Below are positions 47,201 through 57,844 of a stretch of 64,000 nucleotides of DNA, piece after piece. Numbering within the stretch: position 1 is the stretch's first letter; the number at the start of each line of letters is the position of its first letter. This DNA comes from Atkinsonella hypoxylon. Taxonomy: Eukaryota; Ascomycota; Sordariomycetes; Hypocreales; Clavicipitaceae. Under the pieces are notes generated by a model. That model was not told where the DNA came from and made no database searches. It worked only from the letters and a program-made list of their open reading frames with translations. The position numbers were made by a program, and so were the translations under genes. Location of the stretch: positions 98,077 to 162,076 of the forward strand of contig JFHB01000055.1 of the NCBI GenBank assembly GCA_000729835.1. The letters run 5' to 3'.

Positions 47201-48366
47201 ACTGGCAGGACCCAGCAACGAACGGCTAGTAACAGCCAGTGATTTGCTCCCGTGTAAGTGCATGTAGCAACGTCAGTCAGTCAACAGTGAGCGAGCGGGT
47301 GAACAACGAGGGAACGACCGTCGAGAGTGCAGGAGGAAAAAGTGAAGGGAAAAAAAAAAAAAAAACTGCATTTGCCCCAGTCACCAGTCACCAGTCACTC
47401 GAATTTTTCTGCGTTTCTTTTTCTTGCACCCTCACCCTCACACCAACACGTATCAACACTCGCTCAACGGCCACCCGGCAACGCAACTCCTTCACCTGTG
47501 ACCCATAATAAAATCCTATTCAAGGCACGACATCCCGTCGCTTGCTGCAATTTTGTCATTTCACGATCCACTGCCTGCCACCAAACCCGTCTCGTCTCGT
47601 TCCAACCAACTTTTGGCCCTAGCTGGCACCTCAAATTGTGGACTTCCGGGCTTATACTGGAAAATTTCGACGACCGGTTCCCGCCAACTTGGTCTTGTCT
47701 CGTCGACTTCATCCTGTTCTGCGCACCTGATCGCATCTCACGCCGTCTCCGAACCACCCTCCCGTTCCAGTTCTTCCCAAGACCCTGTTTATCAACGAGC
47801 AGCCCCAATCGCGGCGTCTGGCCTGAGAAGCATTCATTCCTTGACATAACCACCCCTCTCCCTTCCAAACCACTAGCTCGCTTGTTCAGCAGCCACAAGC
47901 CGGCGCAGAAGGCATAGTCGCTTTCTGTCATTGAGTCTTGTCTCGCAGTTTGCTGATCACCTTCGAGTTTGGCTCCTCGCCTGCCCCGGTACTTGACACT
48001 AGCCTGACACTCCCACTCTCCTGCGCGCGCCTGCGCTTGCGCCCATCCCACCCGACACCACCACCCGACACCACCATACACCACCATACACCACCATCTG
48101 TGAGACCAGGAACAGGGAAGGCCCCTCGCCGTCCCTCGCTTCGCCCTCCCATCCTGTGTGCCTGAGCAGCGCATTAGACGTCAAGCCCCGATCGCTCATC
48201 GTCACTCTCTGGCTGGCCTTTGGGCCTTTGTGCATCCTCCTCCGTCTTGTCCTTGCCGCTCTTTGGCCTTCTCTTCTAGAGAACGCGGCCACTCACAATC
48301 TGATACTGCCCAACCCAAACGCGGCATTTAACTCATCCAGAACATACCCCGGTATTACTGCCAAAA
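44276..48366. other. 4.1-kb divergent spacer between the BEM46 and LYAR genes
   Basis: It contains three copies of the 9-mer (46043, 46733, 47035), one TACCTAGGTAGTTA (46862-46875), a 9-bp array (46351-46390) and an A16 run at 47350-47365. From about 47380 to 48366 the plus strand is pyrimidine-rich, as expected for a long promoter or leader of the downstream gene. Longer open frames here (for example minus 47117-46482 and 48174-47464) cross these repeats and motifs and lack codon bias. Confidence 0.55.
46351..46390 (+). repeat. 9-bp tandem repeat (ATTGCCAGG)4
   Basis: Four perfect units plus ATTG, preceded by the related GGGATTGGTGGG. Confidence 0.9.
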
Positions 48367-50221
48367 ATGGTCTCCTTTTCGTGTGAGGTAAGGTTGATGC
48401 CCCCATCTGTCTTTCCTTGTCATTCCTGTCCGCACCTGGCTTGGGGATTTGGGCTCATTCCACCCCTACCTCTTCTCTTTACTCAAAGTCTCCGTTGGAT
48501 CTCACGGTCCCTTATGTTCCAAGGCACACTGGCCCATTCCCTCCCCCACGGTGTCCCCGCTCCTTTGTCCATGCCCATCGCACTTTGACATCACTGCTGT
48601 GATTACTGTTTGTATTGTTTCCCTTGTGGCTTGGTTCAAGCACCCATTACCACCGCATTCTGTCGAGACGTTCCCTTTTTGTATTCCGCTGATCCCCTGG
48701 TCCACTTGGTCGTCTCTCCGGCCTTGTTCCCCTTTCTATTTTCCCCCTCAAATACCAAGCACACGCCCCAACGTTCGCTCTCGTCGCTCTTCATTTCTCT
48801 CATATATGCCCTTGTGAACAACTACTAATTCAACTTGTCTTCGAACCAACAGGAATGCTGTGAGATCTTGACCAAAAAGAAACTCGATCCTCACCGCAAT
48901 CGCTGTAAACGAGCTACTTTTACCTGCATTGATTGCATGGTTCATTTTCAAGGAGTCGACTATCGCTCCCACACTGTACGTCTCTCTAACCTTGCGACAT
49001 CTTGTCGCTAATCACACGTCTCGGAATTTGAATTTCTGACATGCGAAGCACTAGTCTTGCATTAGCGAAGATCAAAAGTACCAAGGCGCATTATACAAAG
49101 AGAGGACGAAGAAGCCGAAAACTAGTCACGACGCCGCTGCCAACCACAGCAATCATCGCTTCGAGAAAGCTACTGAAAATCAACGAAACGGACAACCCAA
49201 AAACATGTCACAGCAGCCCTACGTCGAGGACATTGGGGAGGACCGTTCCTATGAGCCCTGGAACGAGTCAGTGGGACAAACGGAAGACGAACGCTCCCCA
49301 GCTGAAGCGCCTCCCGAAGCCCCTACCCCCCCAGCCGCAGCTACTGAGGATCACGTCAACGTATTCGACTTCCTCATTGCCACCGGCCAAACCCCGAATG
49401 CATCCAATATGAATCTGGTGATGGACCAGCAAGGTGCAGATGTCGACGAAAGCACATCTTTGGTTCCATATAAGTACCTCAGGGAGAATAATGAAACGCT
49501 GGTGGAGTATGGTGCAGGACCCGTTCCTGCAGATGATGCTTTTGTCACGCCCGCACCAAAGCCCGAACGACGGCGGAGCAAGGACAGCGAGCTGAAGAAG
49601 GATAAGAAGCGCAAGCGTCTTCATGTTGATGTGCCTGGCGACCAAGTCATGACCGATGCACCCCCAGTTCTCCACTCGGGCCTCACCGGCGGTCTGAAAG
49701 CACTGATGCGACCCGTCTATCCACCTTCGCCCGACTACTCTGGAGGCGACGCGAATGAAAATTCTCCGGCCAGCCCTTTAAAGAAGACCAAGCACTCGAA
49801 ACATTCGCGAAATGGCCAGGTCAGCAACAGCTTGTTTGATATGATAACCGGCGGCACCAAGAAATCATCTAAGAAGAAGTCAAAGAAGCACTCTCGTCAC
49901 CGCAGCGACAAGAAGGCTCCTAAGCTCATCGAGTTCAGAGCTCAGTCCAAGGATGGTAAAGCTGACGATGCGAACGGCCAGATGATTCTCTTCAAGCCCC
50001 GGGCAGATGCATTCCTTTCCTTTGTGAACAAGGGGCCCGAAAGCGAAAAGGGCTGCAGCATGAACAAGGCTCTGAAGAGATTTCACCGTGAGCGTCAAGC
50101 ATCCGGATCCACCTTGGCCAAGGCAAAGGAGGAGAAAGAACTCTGGCGAACGCTGCGTATGCGAAGGAATGAGCGCGGCGAAATCGTTCTCTTTACAATT
50201 GAGCACGACGATTCGGGATGA
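48367..50221 (+). CDS. LYAR-type C2HC zinc-finger nucleolar protein
   Basis: Three exons, 48367-48387, 48853-48975 and 49055-50221, give 436 aa, all joined in phase 0. Two C2HC fingers fill residues 4-50: C6, C9, H21, C25 and C32, C35, H47, C50. The hallmark H-T-S-C-I-S-E-D-Q-K-Y-Q-G follows, then a long Lys/Ser-rich disordered region (K-K-S-S-K-K-K-S-K-K-H-S) and a conserved C-terminal helical block (K-A-L-K-R-F-H-R-E-R, then E-E-K-E-L-W-R-T-L-R-M-R-R-N-E-R-G-E). LYAR and its yeast relative (YCR087C-A) are nucleolar and linked to rRNA synthesis or processing. Intron 1 is 465 nt and starts only seven codons after the ATG, splitting finger 1 between its first two Cys; intron 2 (79 nt) splits finger 2. 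Joining them restores the fingers exactly, which fixes the start. Confidence 0.92.
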
Positions 50222-51118
50222 CCGGATATATGCCACATGGCTCGCAAACTAACGAGTCGAAAACGAATGAGTACATTAGCGGAGTTTCTGGCGTTCACAA
50301 TCGGGGCACAACTAGTCATTCAACGATACCTGCATGGAATGAATCATACACTGCATTGCAATTTTTTTATTTTTTTTTTTTTTCAAAAGATTATATTTCA
50401 TTTCGTACATCATTTGGGTGGGGCAGGCGAACATGACCTTTATTCGCCAGAGTCTCCCTTCCTCCATCTCTCACCATTTTTGGAGAAAAAAAATATGAGC
50501 CCGCTGTATAGCCGGACATTTTCGGGATTGGGAAAATGGACTGTTCGCATTGGTCATAGTCCAATGAACCAACAAAAAGGGAAGGGAAACACAACTTTTG
50601 AGGCTGCGAAAACCGACCGCAAAGAACTCTAAAAGTACTCGGTACTTCATTGGTGGTTGTCAGAAGGGAGGGTCACGAAGACCCTCGGTTTAAGGATTCA
50701 TCGGTTAATGATACCACTGGAGGAGTTTGGATATGTTAATGGAGAGAAGAGGTTGCGGGAACTGTTCTTTGTCAAACAAATCACGATGCCTGTTCTGAGA
50801 TCCTGGCACAAGAAAGGGGACAAAAACTTGGCTCAGTCCTTTTTTCTTCCTTTTCTTTCCTCATTTTTTTTTTTTTTTTCTTTTTTTTTCACGTGATCCC
50901 TGTATCGTCTCGTTGATGGATACACGGTCAAGGGTTGATGTGATGTTATAGCTTGATCAAGCTAGTTGCAAAGATGTGCGGACACGTCAAGTGTATAGTA
51001 TCCAACTATTCTGGAAGCGGAGTGTACATTAGCAATCAATTGCATGGCGGGTAACATGCCTCTATCATTAGACAGTCCATTGTTTGTTTCATTATGATAT
51101 CATACAGATTCCACTATG
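50222..51118. other. intergenic between convergent genes
   Basis: The 3' flanks of the LYAR and PEX10 genes, with T runs at 50365-50384 and 50867-50890. No gene seen. Confidence 0.6.
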
Positions 51119-52237
51119 CTACATGACCCTCAAGGGCAAAATGTGCTGGACCATGGCCTCCCTTCTACATAGTGGACATTCCGGCTTTTCTCTCACCCAA
51201 TCGCCTATGCACTCCCAGCAAAATACGTGACCGCACTGAGTGGCTGACGGATCTTTTAGCTCTTCAAGACACAAGGTACATTTACGCTGCTGTCCGCCTT
51301 TAATATAAGCCATGAGCTTGGCATCCCCGAGGTCGTATCTAGGCTGTGCAGAGATGGGTGTGTGCGTCGTTGCAGCAAGATCTATCCTGCTCTGTTGAGG
51401 TCCCCGTGAGCCCATTTCGGAAAGGAGCAAATCGCTGTTGGCAGAGTATGAATTCGCGTGGTCAAGCGAGACGTCGACGGTAGCGGATTGGAAAGCGGCG
51501 GGGCGGTCGCGGCGTGCCACGGAGGAGACGGTCGAGCGAATGTGCAGGTAGCCCTGGACGGCGAGCTGGACGACTAGCAGTACGCCGAGGACCTCGTAGC
51601 CTGCTCTAGCAGGGGAGTCGGGGACGACGCGTGTGAAGACGTAGCGGAGGGAGAGGAGCCGCTTCGTCAACTCGTAGTATGTGCCGTGGAAGTAGAAGAG
51701 CGCGAGGGTGACGGCCTGGATGGGCGCGGCGGAGGTCAAGGAGGGGAGGTGGTCGGCCATGTACGCCCACACACGGGCTTCTCCCGATGCCCGCTTGCCT
51801 TTCTTGCGAAGGGTCTCGAGGCGTCGCTGGATGACGGCACGGAGGCGGCGGCGCAGAGGGGGGAGCGTCCTGCTGACGAGGTAGGGGAGGAGGATGGCGC
51901 CTCCTATGTAGGCTGCTCGCTTGGAGATGGCGGGGAGGCGGCCTGCGGGGGAGACCACCTGGACGAGGTCGCAGTATTCTTCGCCGAGGGTCCGATTGCC
52001 CGGGAGGGTGGTGAGGCCGAAGTAGAGGATGGCTGCGAGGGAGCGCAGCTCGGGCGCGAGGGCGTGCGTGGAGCGGGCGCCAAAGAGTCGGCGGTAGAGG
52101 TCTGTGATGGTGTTGGTGAGGTGTCCTGTGAAGTAGGCGTCTTTTTGGTGGGCGCGCACGATGTCTGGTGCTGCGGCGAAGGGGAACGGTGAGGCGGTTG
52201 GTGATGGAGGTGGAGGTGGCATGTGGGAAGAAGGCAT
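51119..52237 (-). CDS. PEX10: peroxin-10, RING E3 of the peroxisomal import machinery
   Basis: A single exon gives 372 aa. The N-terminal part has the PEX2-PEX10-PEX12 core: F-P-F-A-A-A-P-D-I-V-R-A-H-Q-K-D at the start, A-I-L-Y-F-G-L-T-T-L-P-G-N-R-T-L-G-E-E-Y near 70-88, and several hydrophobic helices (A-A-Y-I-G-G-A-I-L-L-P-Y, F-Y-F-H-G-T-Y-Y-E-L-T-K-R). The C-terminal C3HC4 RING is complete at about 320-357 (C-x2-C ... C-G-H-V-F-C-W-x-C ... C-P-L-C). PEX10 with PEX2 and PEX12 ubiquitinates PEX5 at the peroxisomal membrane so that it can be recycled. The start ATG is followed by a Pro-rich stretch; a second in-frame Met lies five codons on. The Nudix gene 8.3 kb downstream in the window carries a peroxisomal targeting tripeptide. 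Confidence 0.95.
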   Translation of the reverse strand: MPSSHMPPPPPSPTASPFPFAAAPDIVRAHQKDAYFTGHLTNTITDLYRRLFGARSTHALAPELRSLAAILYFGLTTLPGNRTLGEEYCDLVQVVSPAGRLPAISKRAAYIGGAILLPYLVSRTLPPLRRRLRAVIQRRLETLRKKGKRASGEARVWAYMADHLPSLTSAAPIQAVTLALFYFHGTYYELTKRLLSLRYVFTRVVPDSPARAGYEVLGVLLVVQLAVQGYLHIRSTVSSVARRDRPAAFQSATVDVSLDHANSYSANSDLLLSEMGSRGPQQSRIDLAATTHTPISAQPRYDLGDAKLMAYIKGGQQRKCTLCLEELKDPSATQCGHVFCWECIGDWVREKPECPLCRREAMVQHILPLRVM

Positions 52238-52901
52238 ATTTTTATTTTATTTTATTTTTTTTATTTTATTTTTTTTTTGTTGGTGATTTTTTGGGAGGAA
52301 GGCGCTATAGAGGCCGTGGTGTTGCTCGAGAATGGATTGTTTTGCAAAGGCTTTGTTTGGGCGGGCGCTGGAAAAAAGGAAAAAAATATATTTTTATTTT
52401 TTTTTTTTTCCCCGGAGGCTCAACGGTGCGAAAATGGCTTGGGATTGCGGATGGGATGAGGTTGACAGGAAGCTGGCCATATGTTAACTACCGTGCAACT
52501 GACGGTTGGCCCGAGGTTCGATCTCACTGCTGCCGTGACAGGCGCAATTGGCGGCCCTGTGCGGCTTGTACGAGAGCGGTAGGCGGTCGGCGTTTAGGTT
52601 CGTGGCGCGGTACTTTCAGTGGATGTACGCAGTACGTACGTGCTCGTGCTAGGAGCTTCCAGTGCTGTGCTGTGCTGTGCTGTGCTGTGCTGTGCTCGTT
52701 GCAACCTCCAACGTGGCATCTGCCCCCCAGATGGCCCCTTTTACAAAGAATTTTTAAGGATCGAATCAAAGAGACATCTCGCCGTCAATTCATTCTATAA
52801 CACGGACAATTCCTTTGATAGGTTCCTGCCCTCGCATCAACCATTACATCGCTGCTGTCCGCCCTTGCCTCCCCCCCGTCCGATGACGATGCGAAGCAGC
52901 C
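52238..52901. promoter_or_regulatory. shared divergent promoter of the PEX10 and EXS genes
   Basis: 664 nt between divergent start codons. It holds T-rich runs (52245-52278, 52392-52410) and the TGTGC array at 52666-52695. No TATA box is assigned. Confidence 0.5.
52666..52695 (+). repeat. 5-bp tandem repeat (TGTGC)6
   Basis: Six perfect units about 205 nt upstream of the EXS-gene start and 430 nt upstream of the PEX10 start. Confidence 0.9.
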
Positions 52902-54207
52902 ATGGACGGTGATCCAGCTGTCGAGTCGGGGCTCGATGGCTTCAGCTTGATCTTCCCGTTGCCCTACCGCGTGGGCTTCATCGTCACGCTAGGTTCGTTT
53001 TCGTGTCGCAGAATGAATTGATCCCGTGAAGCGATGCTGTCTCTGCGACATGAACCTGACAATGTTTTTCCCATCTACAGCTGTTTGGGGATGGGGTCTC
53101 AATCTGCACTACTTGTACCTCCTCCGAGTCGATGTGCCGTCCTTGATACGATACCCCGGCCGGTCATCGCCGCATCATATACCTCATCACTTATCAACAT
53201 ATCGCCTGGCGACCGTGCTGTCGGCCTTGTTCGGCCTAGCCATGCTTGTCTTCTGGCTCCTCACCTGGGGGGTGCCGTCGCGCGTGATGGACTACGACTG
53301 GATACCCATGACCTACCTTGTCGCCGTTATCGCCACTTACTTCGTCCCCTTTCGTAACTTGCCGAGCGGCGGGCGGCGTCGCTTCCTTGCGACTCTGAAG
53401 CGCGTCAGCGTAGGTGGCATTGCAGAAGCACAGGATGGCAAATTTGGCGACATACTTCTGGCTGATGTGCTGACGTCGTACGCTAAAGTGTGTGGAGATC
53501 TCTTTGTCACGCTGTGCATGTTCTTCACGGCTGGGGGCTCGTCGACCAAGAGACCGGATAGGAACTGCGGCGGTACTATCATTGTTCCTTTGCTGATGGC
53601 GGTGCCCAGCATGATTCGTTTCAGGCAGTGCATCATTGAGTATCTGCGCGTTCGACGTGCGCCCTACAAGGAATCGACGGGCTGGGGCGGACAGCATCTT
53701 GCTAACGCTCTCAAATATTCGACCGCTTTCCCTGTCCTCGTCACCAGCGCTTTACAGAGAAGTACTGATAATGCGGCGACGAAAGCGTCGCTAAACAAGG
53801 CTTGGCTGGTGGCCGTCCTTGTCAACTCCCTCTACTCATTCTACTGGGATATAGCCAAAGATTGGGACATGACGCTGTTTGCGTCCAAGAGAGAGCGCAC
53901 GTCCCCTCATCATCCGTGGGGTCTTCGCGATCGACTCATCTTTCGTCCCATCATTATCTACTATGCAGTCATGGCGTTGGATCTTTTATTGAGGTGTACC
54001 TGGTCCATGAAACTAAGTCCTCGCTTGGACAAGTTCAGCGATTTCGAGAGCGGCATTTTTCTCATTGAACTCTTGGAGGTTTTCCGCCGCTGGCTGTGGA
54101 TATTCTTCCGAGTTGAGACGGAGTGGATTAGAAATTCGTCTACTGGGCTGGGTATCGACGATATTCTGCTAGGGGATTATTCGGGAAAGGATGACGATGA
54201 TGAATAG
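52902..54207 (+). CDS. ERD1: EXS-domain multi-pass membrane protein (Erd1-like)
   Basis: Two exons, 52902-52992 and 53081-54207, with an 88-nt intron (GTTCGT donor, CTACAG acceptor), give 405 aa. The splice joins F-I-V-T-L to A-V-W-G-W-G-L-N-L-H-Y-L, a continuous membrane helix. The EXS domain is clear: P-S-M-I-R-F-R-Q-C-I-I-E-Y, H-L-A-N-A-L-K-Y-S-T-A-F-P-V, the W-D-I-A-K-D-W-D-M motif and the final E-V-F-R-R-W-L-W-I-F-F-R-V-E-T-E-W. Erd1 acts in the Golgi, recycling phosphate released during glycosylation and retaining glycosyltransferases; that role is inferred from family and length. The protein lacks the SPX domain of the longer Syg1/XPR1 exporters. The C-terminus is acidic (D-D-D-D-E). 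It is divergent from PEX10. Confidence 0.88.
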
Positions 54208-55647
54208 AAAGACGGCCTTGACTATCGCGCCTGTGCTGATGAATCCGGGTATTTTCACGGGGCAAAACCTCGACTTGGCAAGGATGTTGCGTCATTGTTG
54301 TAAATGAAAAAAAAACTTGATTTGTTTAGCTTTGAGGGTTAATTAACTTGGTAGTATCAGAGGGACGGGACAGGCGTTTTATTTGGCGCATGGTCATATG
54401 ATTGGCAGCCACAAACGAGCTTCTTGTCGTTGGAGCTTTTTTCCCAGCGCTCCCTAGTTATGCCGGAGATGCGCATGCCGGAAGATGATGTTACTGTCGG
54501 TCTGCTCTGCTGGTGGGATTTCCGTTTGCAATCAGCATAAATGCCATGAGTCGAGTACATGGACTAGACTAAACCTCGGGTTTTAGAGACCTTACCGAGG
54601 GTGCTGTGGATCTCTTGACGCAGAGCTGCTCTTTGTATGAGTTTGCGTTTATCTTAGATTTCCTGCGATTTTCCGGTCTCTTCACGCAAATATGAATTAG
54701 AGAGTTGAGGCGTGTCTCAAGTTAATTTTAAACTAATTAGAAAGATGAATAGGGCACGCTGGTTTTGTAATTACGTGCGTGCGAGGTGCGCGCCTTGCTT
54801 GGTTATGAGGGCGAGTTGGTCTGACTCTGCGCACAATACCACGCCCAAAGGCACATAAGGGAGTATCGGTAGGATGAACCGTCTTCACATCTTCCTCTTT
54901 TCCTGGATCCAACAGTTGAAGAATTTTATACAAGGAATTTTTATGTTTATTATGGTTGAGTACGCCGGTTAGGTAGGACTGTTATTGTTCACATAGGAAG
55001 CCCTACGTCGGGGAGGGAAACTCTATGCTGCACTCCGTATTAGCGGTCTGCCCGGTTCAGATAAGACATTTACTTAATAGGAATTGTATCTCAATTGCCT
55101 ACCTAGGTAGTTAGGTACTTGGTTAGTACGGAGTATGACTACCTACTTGGGATTTCAGTATCTCCCGAGGTCCCGAGTGCACATACTACAACTTCCTGGT
55201 GGCCCACTTTTTCTCGTTGGCGACCCCGGGCGTGTAAGCCCCCTGTGAAACCAGCTCTTTGTAATTTGGCCTGGTGTGATACATGGGCCTTGGATAGCGA
55301 GAATTTTCATCAAGGCTGAATCTATAGTTTTTATTGGCTAAATCACGACCCATGGCACTGCGGAACCCTCTGGAACCTCGTTGAGTTTGTAGACTAGACC
55401 ATCAAGTTTATCTACAGACTCGAGGGGACCGTCGCCGGCTGAATTGTAGGATCGTTAGTTAGTGTTCAAACTCAGACAAAGGGCCGACCTCTTCGTTGTA
55501 CAATATCCGGTCTGCGTCACGTCAATTACAATTACGGACGGGCGTACCTGTCTACGTCAACCGGCTGCGCCGGGCGCGATGCGCGCAACGTGTCCGGGCC
55601 GTTAGATCTACGACAAAACAAGAGATATATATAGGTATAAAGATAGA

Positions 55648-55648
<1 letters not shown>

Positions 55649-55684
<36 letters not shown>
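55649..55684. repeat. TA dinucleotide microsatellite
   Basis: About 18 uninterrupted TA units. Confidence 0.92.
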
Positions 55685-55685
<1 letters not shown>

Positions 55686-57005
55686 GGGTATATTACGGAA
55701 TAGATAACATACATACATGTATGTGATATATATGCTTTACTTGTCGCCTTACCTCCAGGGCCGCTTGGTATCTGGTATCTGTACCGCAAGACCAAAACCG
55801 TCGATTCTTGGGGTCCAAAAGCGAGGCCTTGATGCTTGATTTAAAATGACTCAGTCATGAATTATCCAGGATGCTCGGAGATGCCGCTTCGCACCTTCAT
55901 TCGGGCAAATGCCCACCATCGGGCGGAATAAGGTTCACGCACGCTCGCTCACAGATCATCAGCTGGAGGCCATGCATCCGTCCAGCACGCCGACAATCTG
56001 GATAGATAGTCGGGACTAACTACCTAGGTAGTTATGGTGCAACAAAAGCGACAATCAAGTCAATTGGATATATACATATGTTTTTCCCCTCATTCTTCCT
56101 ATGGAGTGTGCGCCACTGGGATTTGGCCAGAAGGCGAGCCTTTGTTTCCATTGCGCCGTATGCCACTTGCCCCAGCTGATTCCGTGGCCGGGCCCTGCCA
56201 TAGACGGCAACCCGGTGACCGTTCTGGAAGCCTGGTGAAGTGGTGACTGGTTGGTTGTCAACTTGTCTCACATGCGTGCATGCGTGGCGAGCGATGGTCA
56301 ATTTAATCCGGCCCTCGCTGCCCACCCCGTTGCTCGTGCTGATGGTCGGATTAAATTGTCCACCGCTTGCGTGCGTAAAAACGGTCAGCATTGGGGGGAT
56401 TGAGAAAACGTTCTCTGCAGAGTTTCCTCGGGCAAACCCGAGTCACACGAGTTTACGGAATAATGTGCTCGCTTTCTTGATTTAGAGACCAGACCAGTTG
56501 GGCACACGAACTCCATGGGGTGGGTTGGCTACAGTCGTGATTGAGCAGACGTGATGCTGGTGTGGCAGGCCAGGGCCAAGGATGCGATTGCTGACGGCAT
56601 GGCATGTTCGACGCTGAAGTGGAGGTCAGACGCAGCCTTTACCCAGCTCAGCTTAAGAGGCCCTTGCGAGGACAAGCATTCATTGACATCTATCGTATCT
56701 CTCTCTTGCATCGTGCGATCAAGGGCAGACCATACAAGGGAGACCATAATAGTCCGTAAAAGCAAGCGCAATGGCAAGAGCGATCAGCTACGAAACTGCA
56801 AGTTGACAACAACCTGCGTGAGAAAGAAATCTGAGGGAAGGAGCGAAGGAGGCGCGCGGGCGCAAAAATAACAAAATGGTGGCCGGTCATTGGAGGTCCA
56901 TGGGCATGGCTTTCTTCTACGGTACAAAGTACGAAGTGCGGTAGTTAGAACAGACCTCAACTCACCCCCATGTATCATGCAACCCGGACCCATGCATTCT
57001 TCTTC

Positions 57006-57007
<2 letters not shown>

Positions 57008-57045
<38 letters not shown>
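57008..57045 (+). repeat. CT dinucleotide microsatellite
   Basis: About 19 uninterrupted CT units, roughly 800 nt upstream of the gene at 57845. Confidence 0.92.
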
Positions 57046-57048
<3 letters not shown>

Positions 57049-57844
57049 CTACAAAGTTGGCGATTACCGTTGGTAGGCTGGCGCAGGCGACCACAGAGGC
57101 TGGGGCTGCCATTGGCTATTTTCGGTCGGTCCAAGTCGTCAGACGCCATAATCGACCGCCCGTCGCGGTCAGTCCCGTCGCTAGGTATCAGAAGCCCCGG
57201 CCCGGGAGTTGCAAAGGATGGGGATTGCCATAATGGGTCTCCTGCGCAGAAGGGCCAAAATCTCGCGCAGCTCGACGACATGGATCGCCCGGACCATGTT
57301 AGTCAACCATGATAGCACCCGGATATGCTGACGGCCAGGAAGAGCAAGAGGACACTCACCCCATGCCCTATCGCGGCCATATTACCTCTGCCATGCGCCG
57401 CCTCACTCCATCTACACCTTTTATTGTCTGGCTTTGCGCTCCGTCGTGTCCTCATTGACTAGCATCGCGAGCCTAAACGAGGCATATCCCGTCAAAGACT
57501 ATTTTTGTTGAAACACACAAACACATACTTATTAACGCAAGCTTTAGCACACAGACGTTTTGGATCCGATTTCCCACACCTCTTCTGATCTGAATCTGGA
57601 GTTGCGGGTGCTTTGGTCTGCAACAAAGAGACTCAGTGGGAACGAACCGACAGTCTGGACATTTCTGTTATTACAGCCTTTGTTGACAGTGAATCATACC
57701 CACCGGTGGTTGTTGATTTCACTTTCAACCTCGGACACCAGACAGGCCGATTATTCCTTCCGAGCGGGTGTATCAATCGACTGGAGACATATTATAAAGC
57801 CACATTGTTGGCAGTAACATTACTGGTCACCATCACAGATCAAA

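Larger units (their letters stand above)
54208..57844. other. 3.6-kb spacer
   Basis: It contains a TA microsatellite (55649-55684), a CT microsatellite (57008-57045), three 9-mer copies (55127, 55694, 56454) and two TACCTAGGTAGTTA copies (55100, 56021). The last 300 nt before 57845 probably form the leader of the next gene. No gene recognised. Confidence 0.55.

Noticed and set aside
47464..48174. 236-codon minus-strand frame
   Set aside because: It is antisense to the pyrimidine-rich leader of the LYAR gene and includes a repeated ACCACCATACACC stretch; low-complexity Trp/Gly/Val product.
51686..52192. 168-codon plus-strand Gly/Glu-rich frame
   Set aside because: Antisense shadow of the PEX10 coding sequence.
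52510..52540. tRNA B-box-like GGTTCGATCTC
   Set aside because: The last positions do not match the B-box consensus and no cloverleaf arms can be paired around it.
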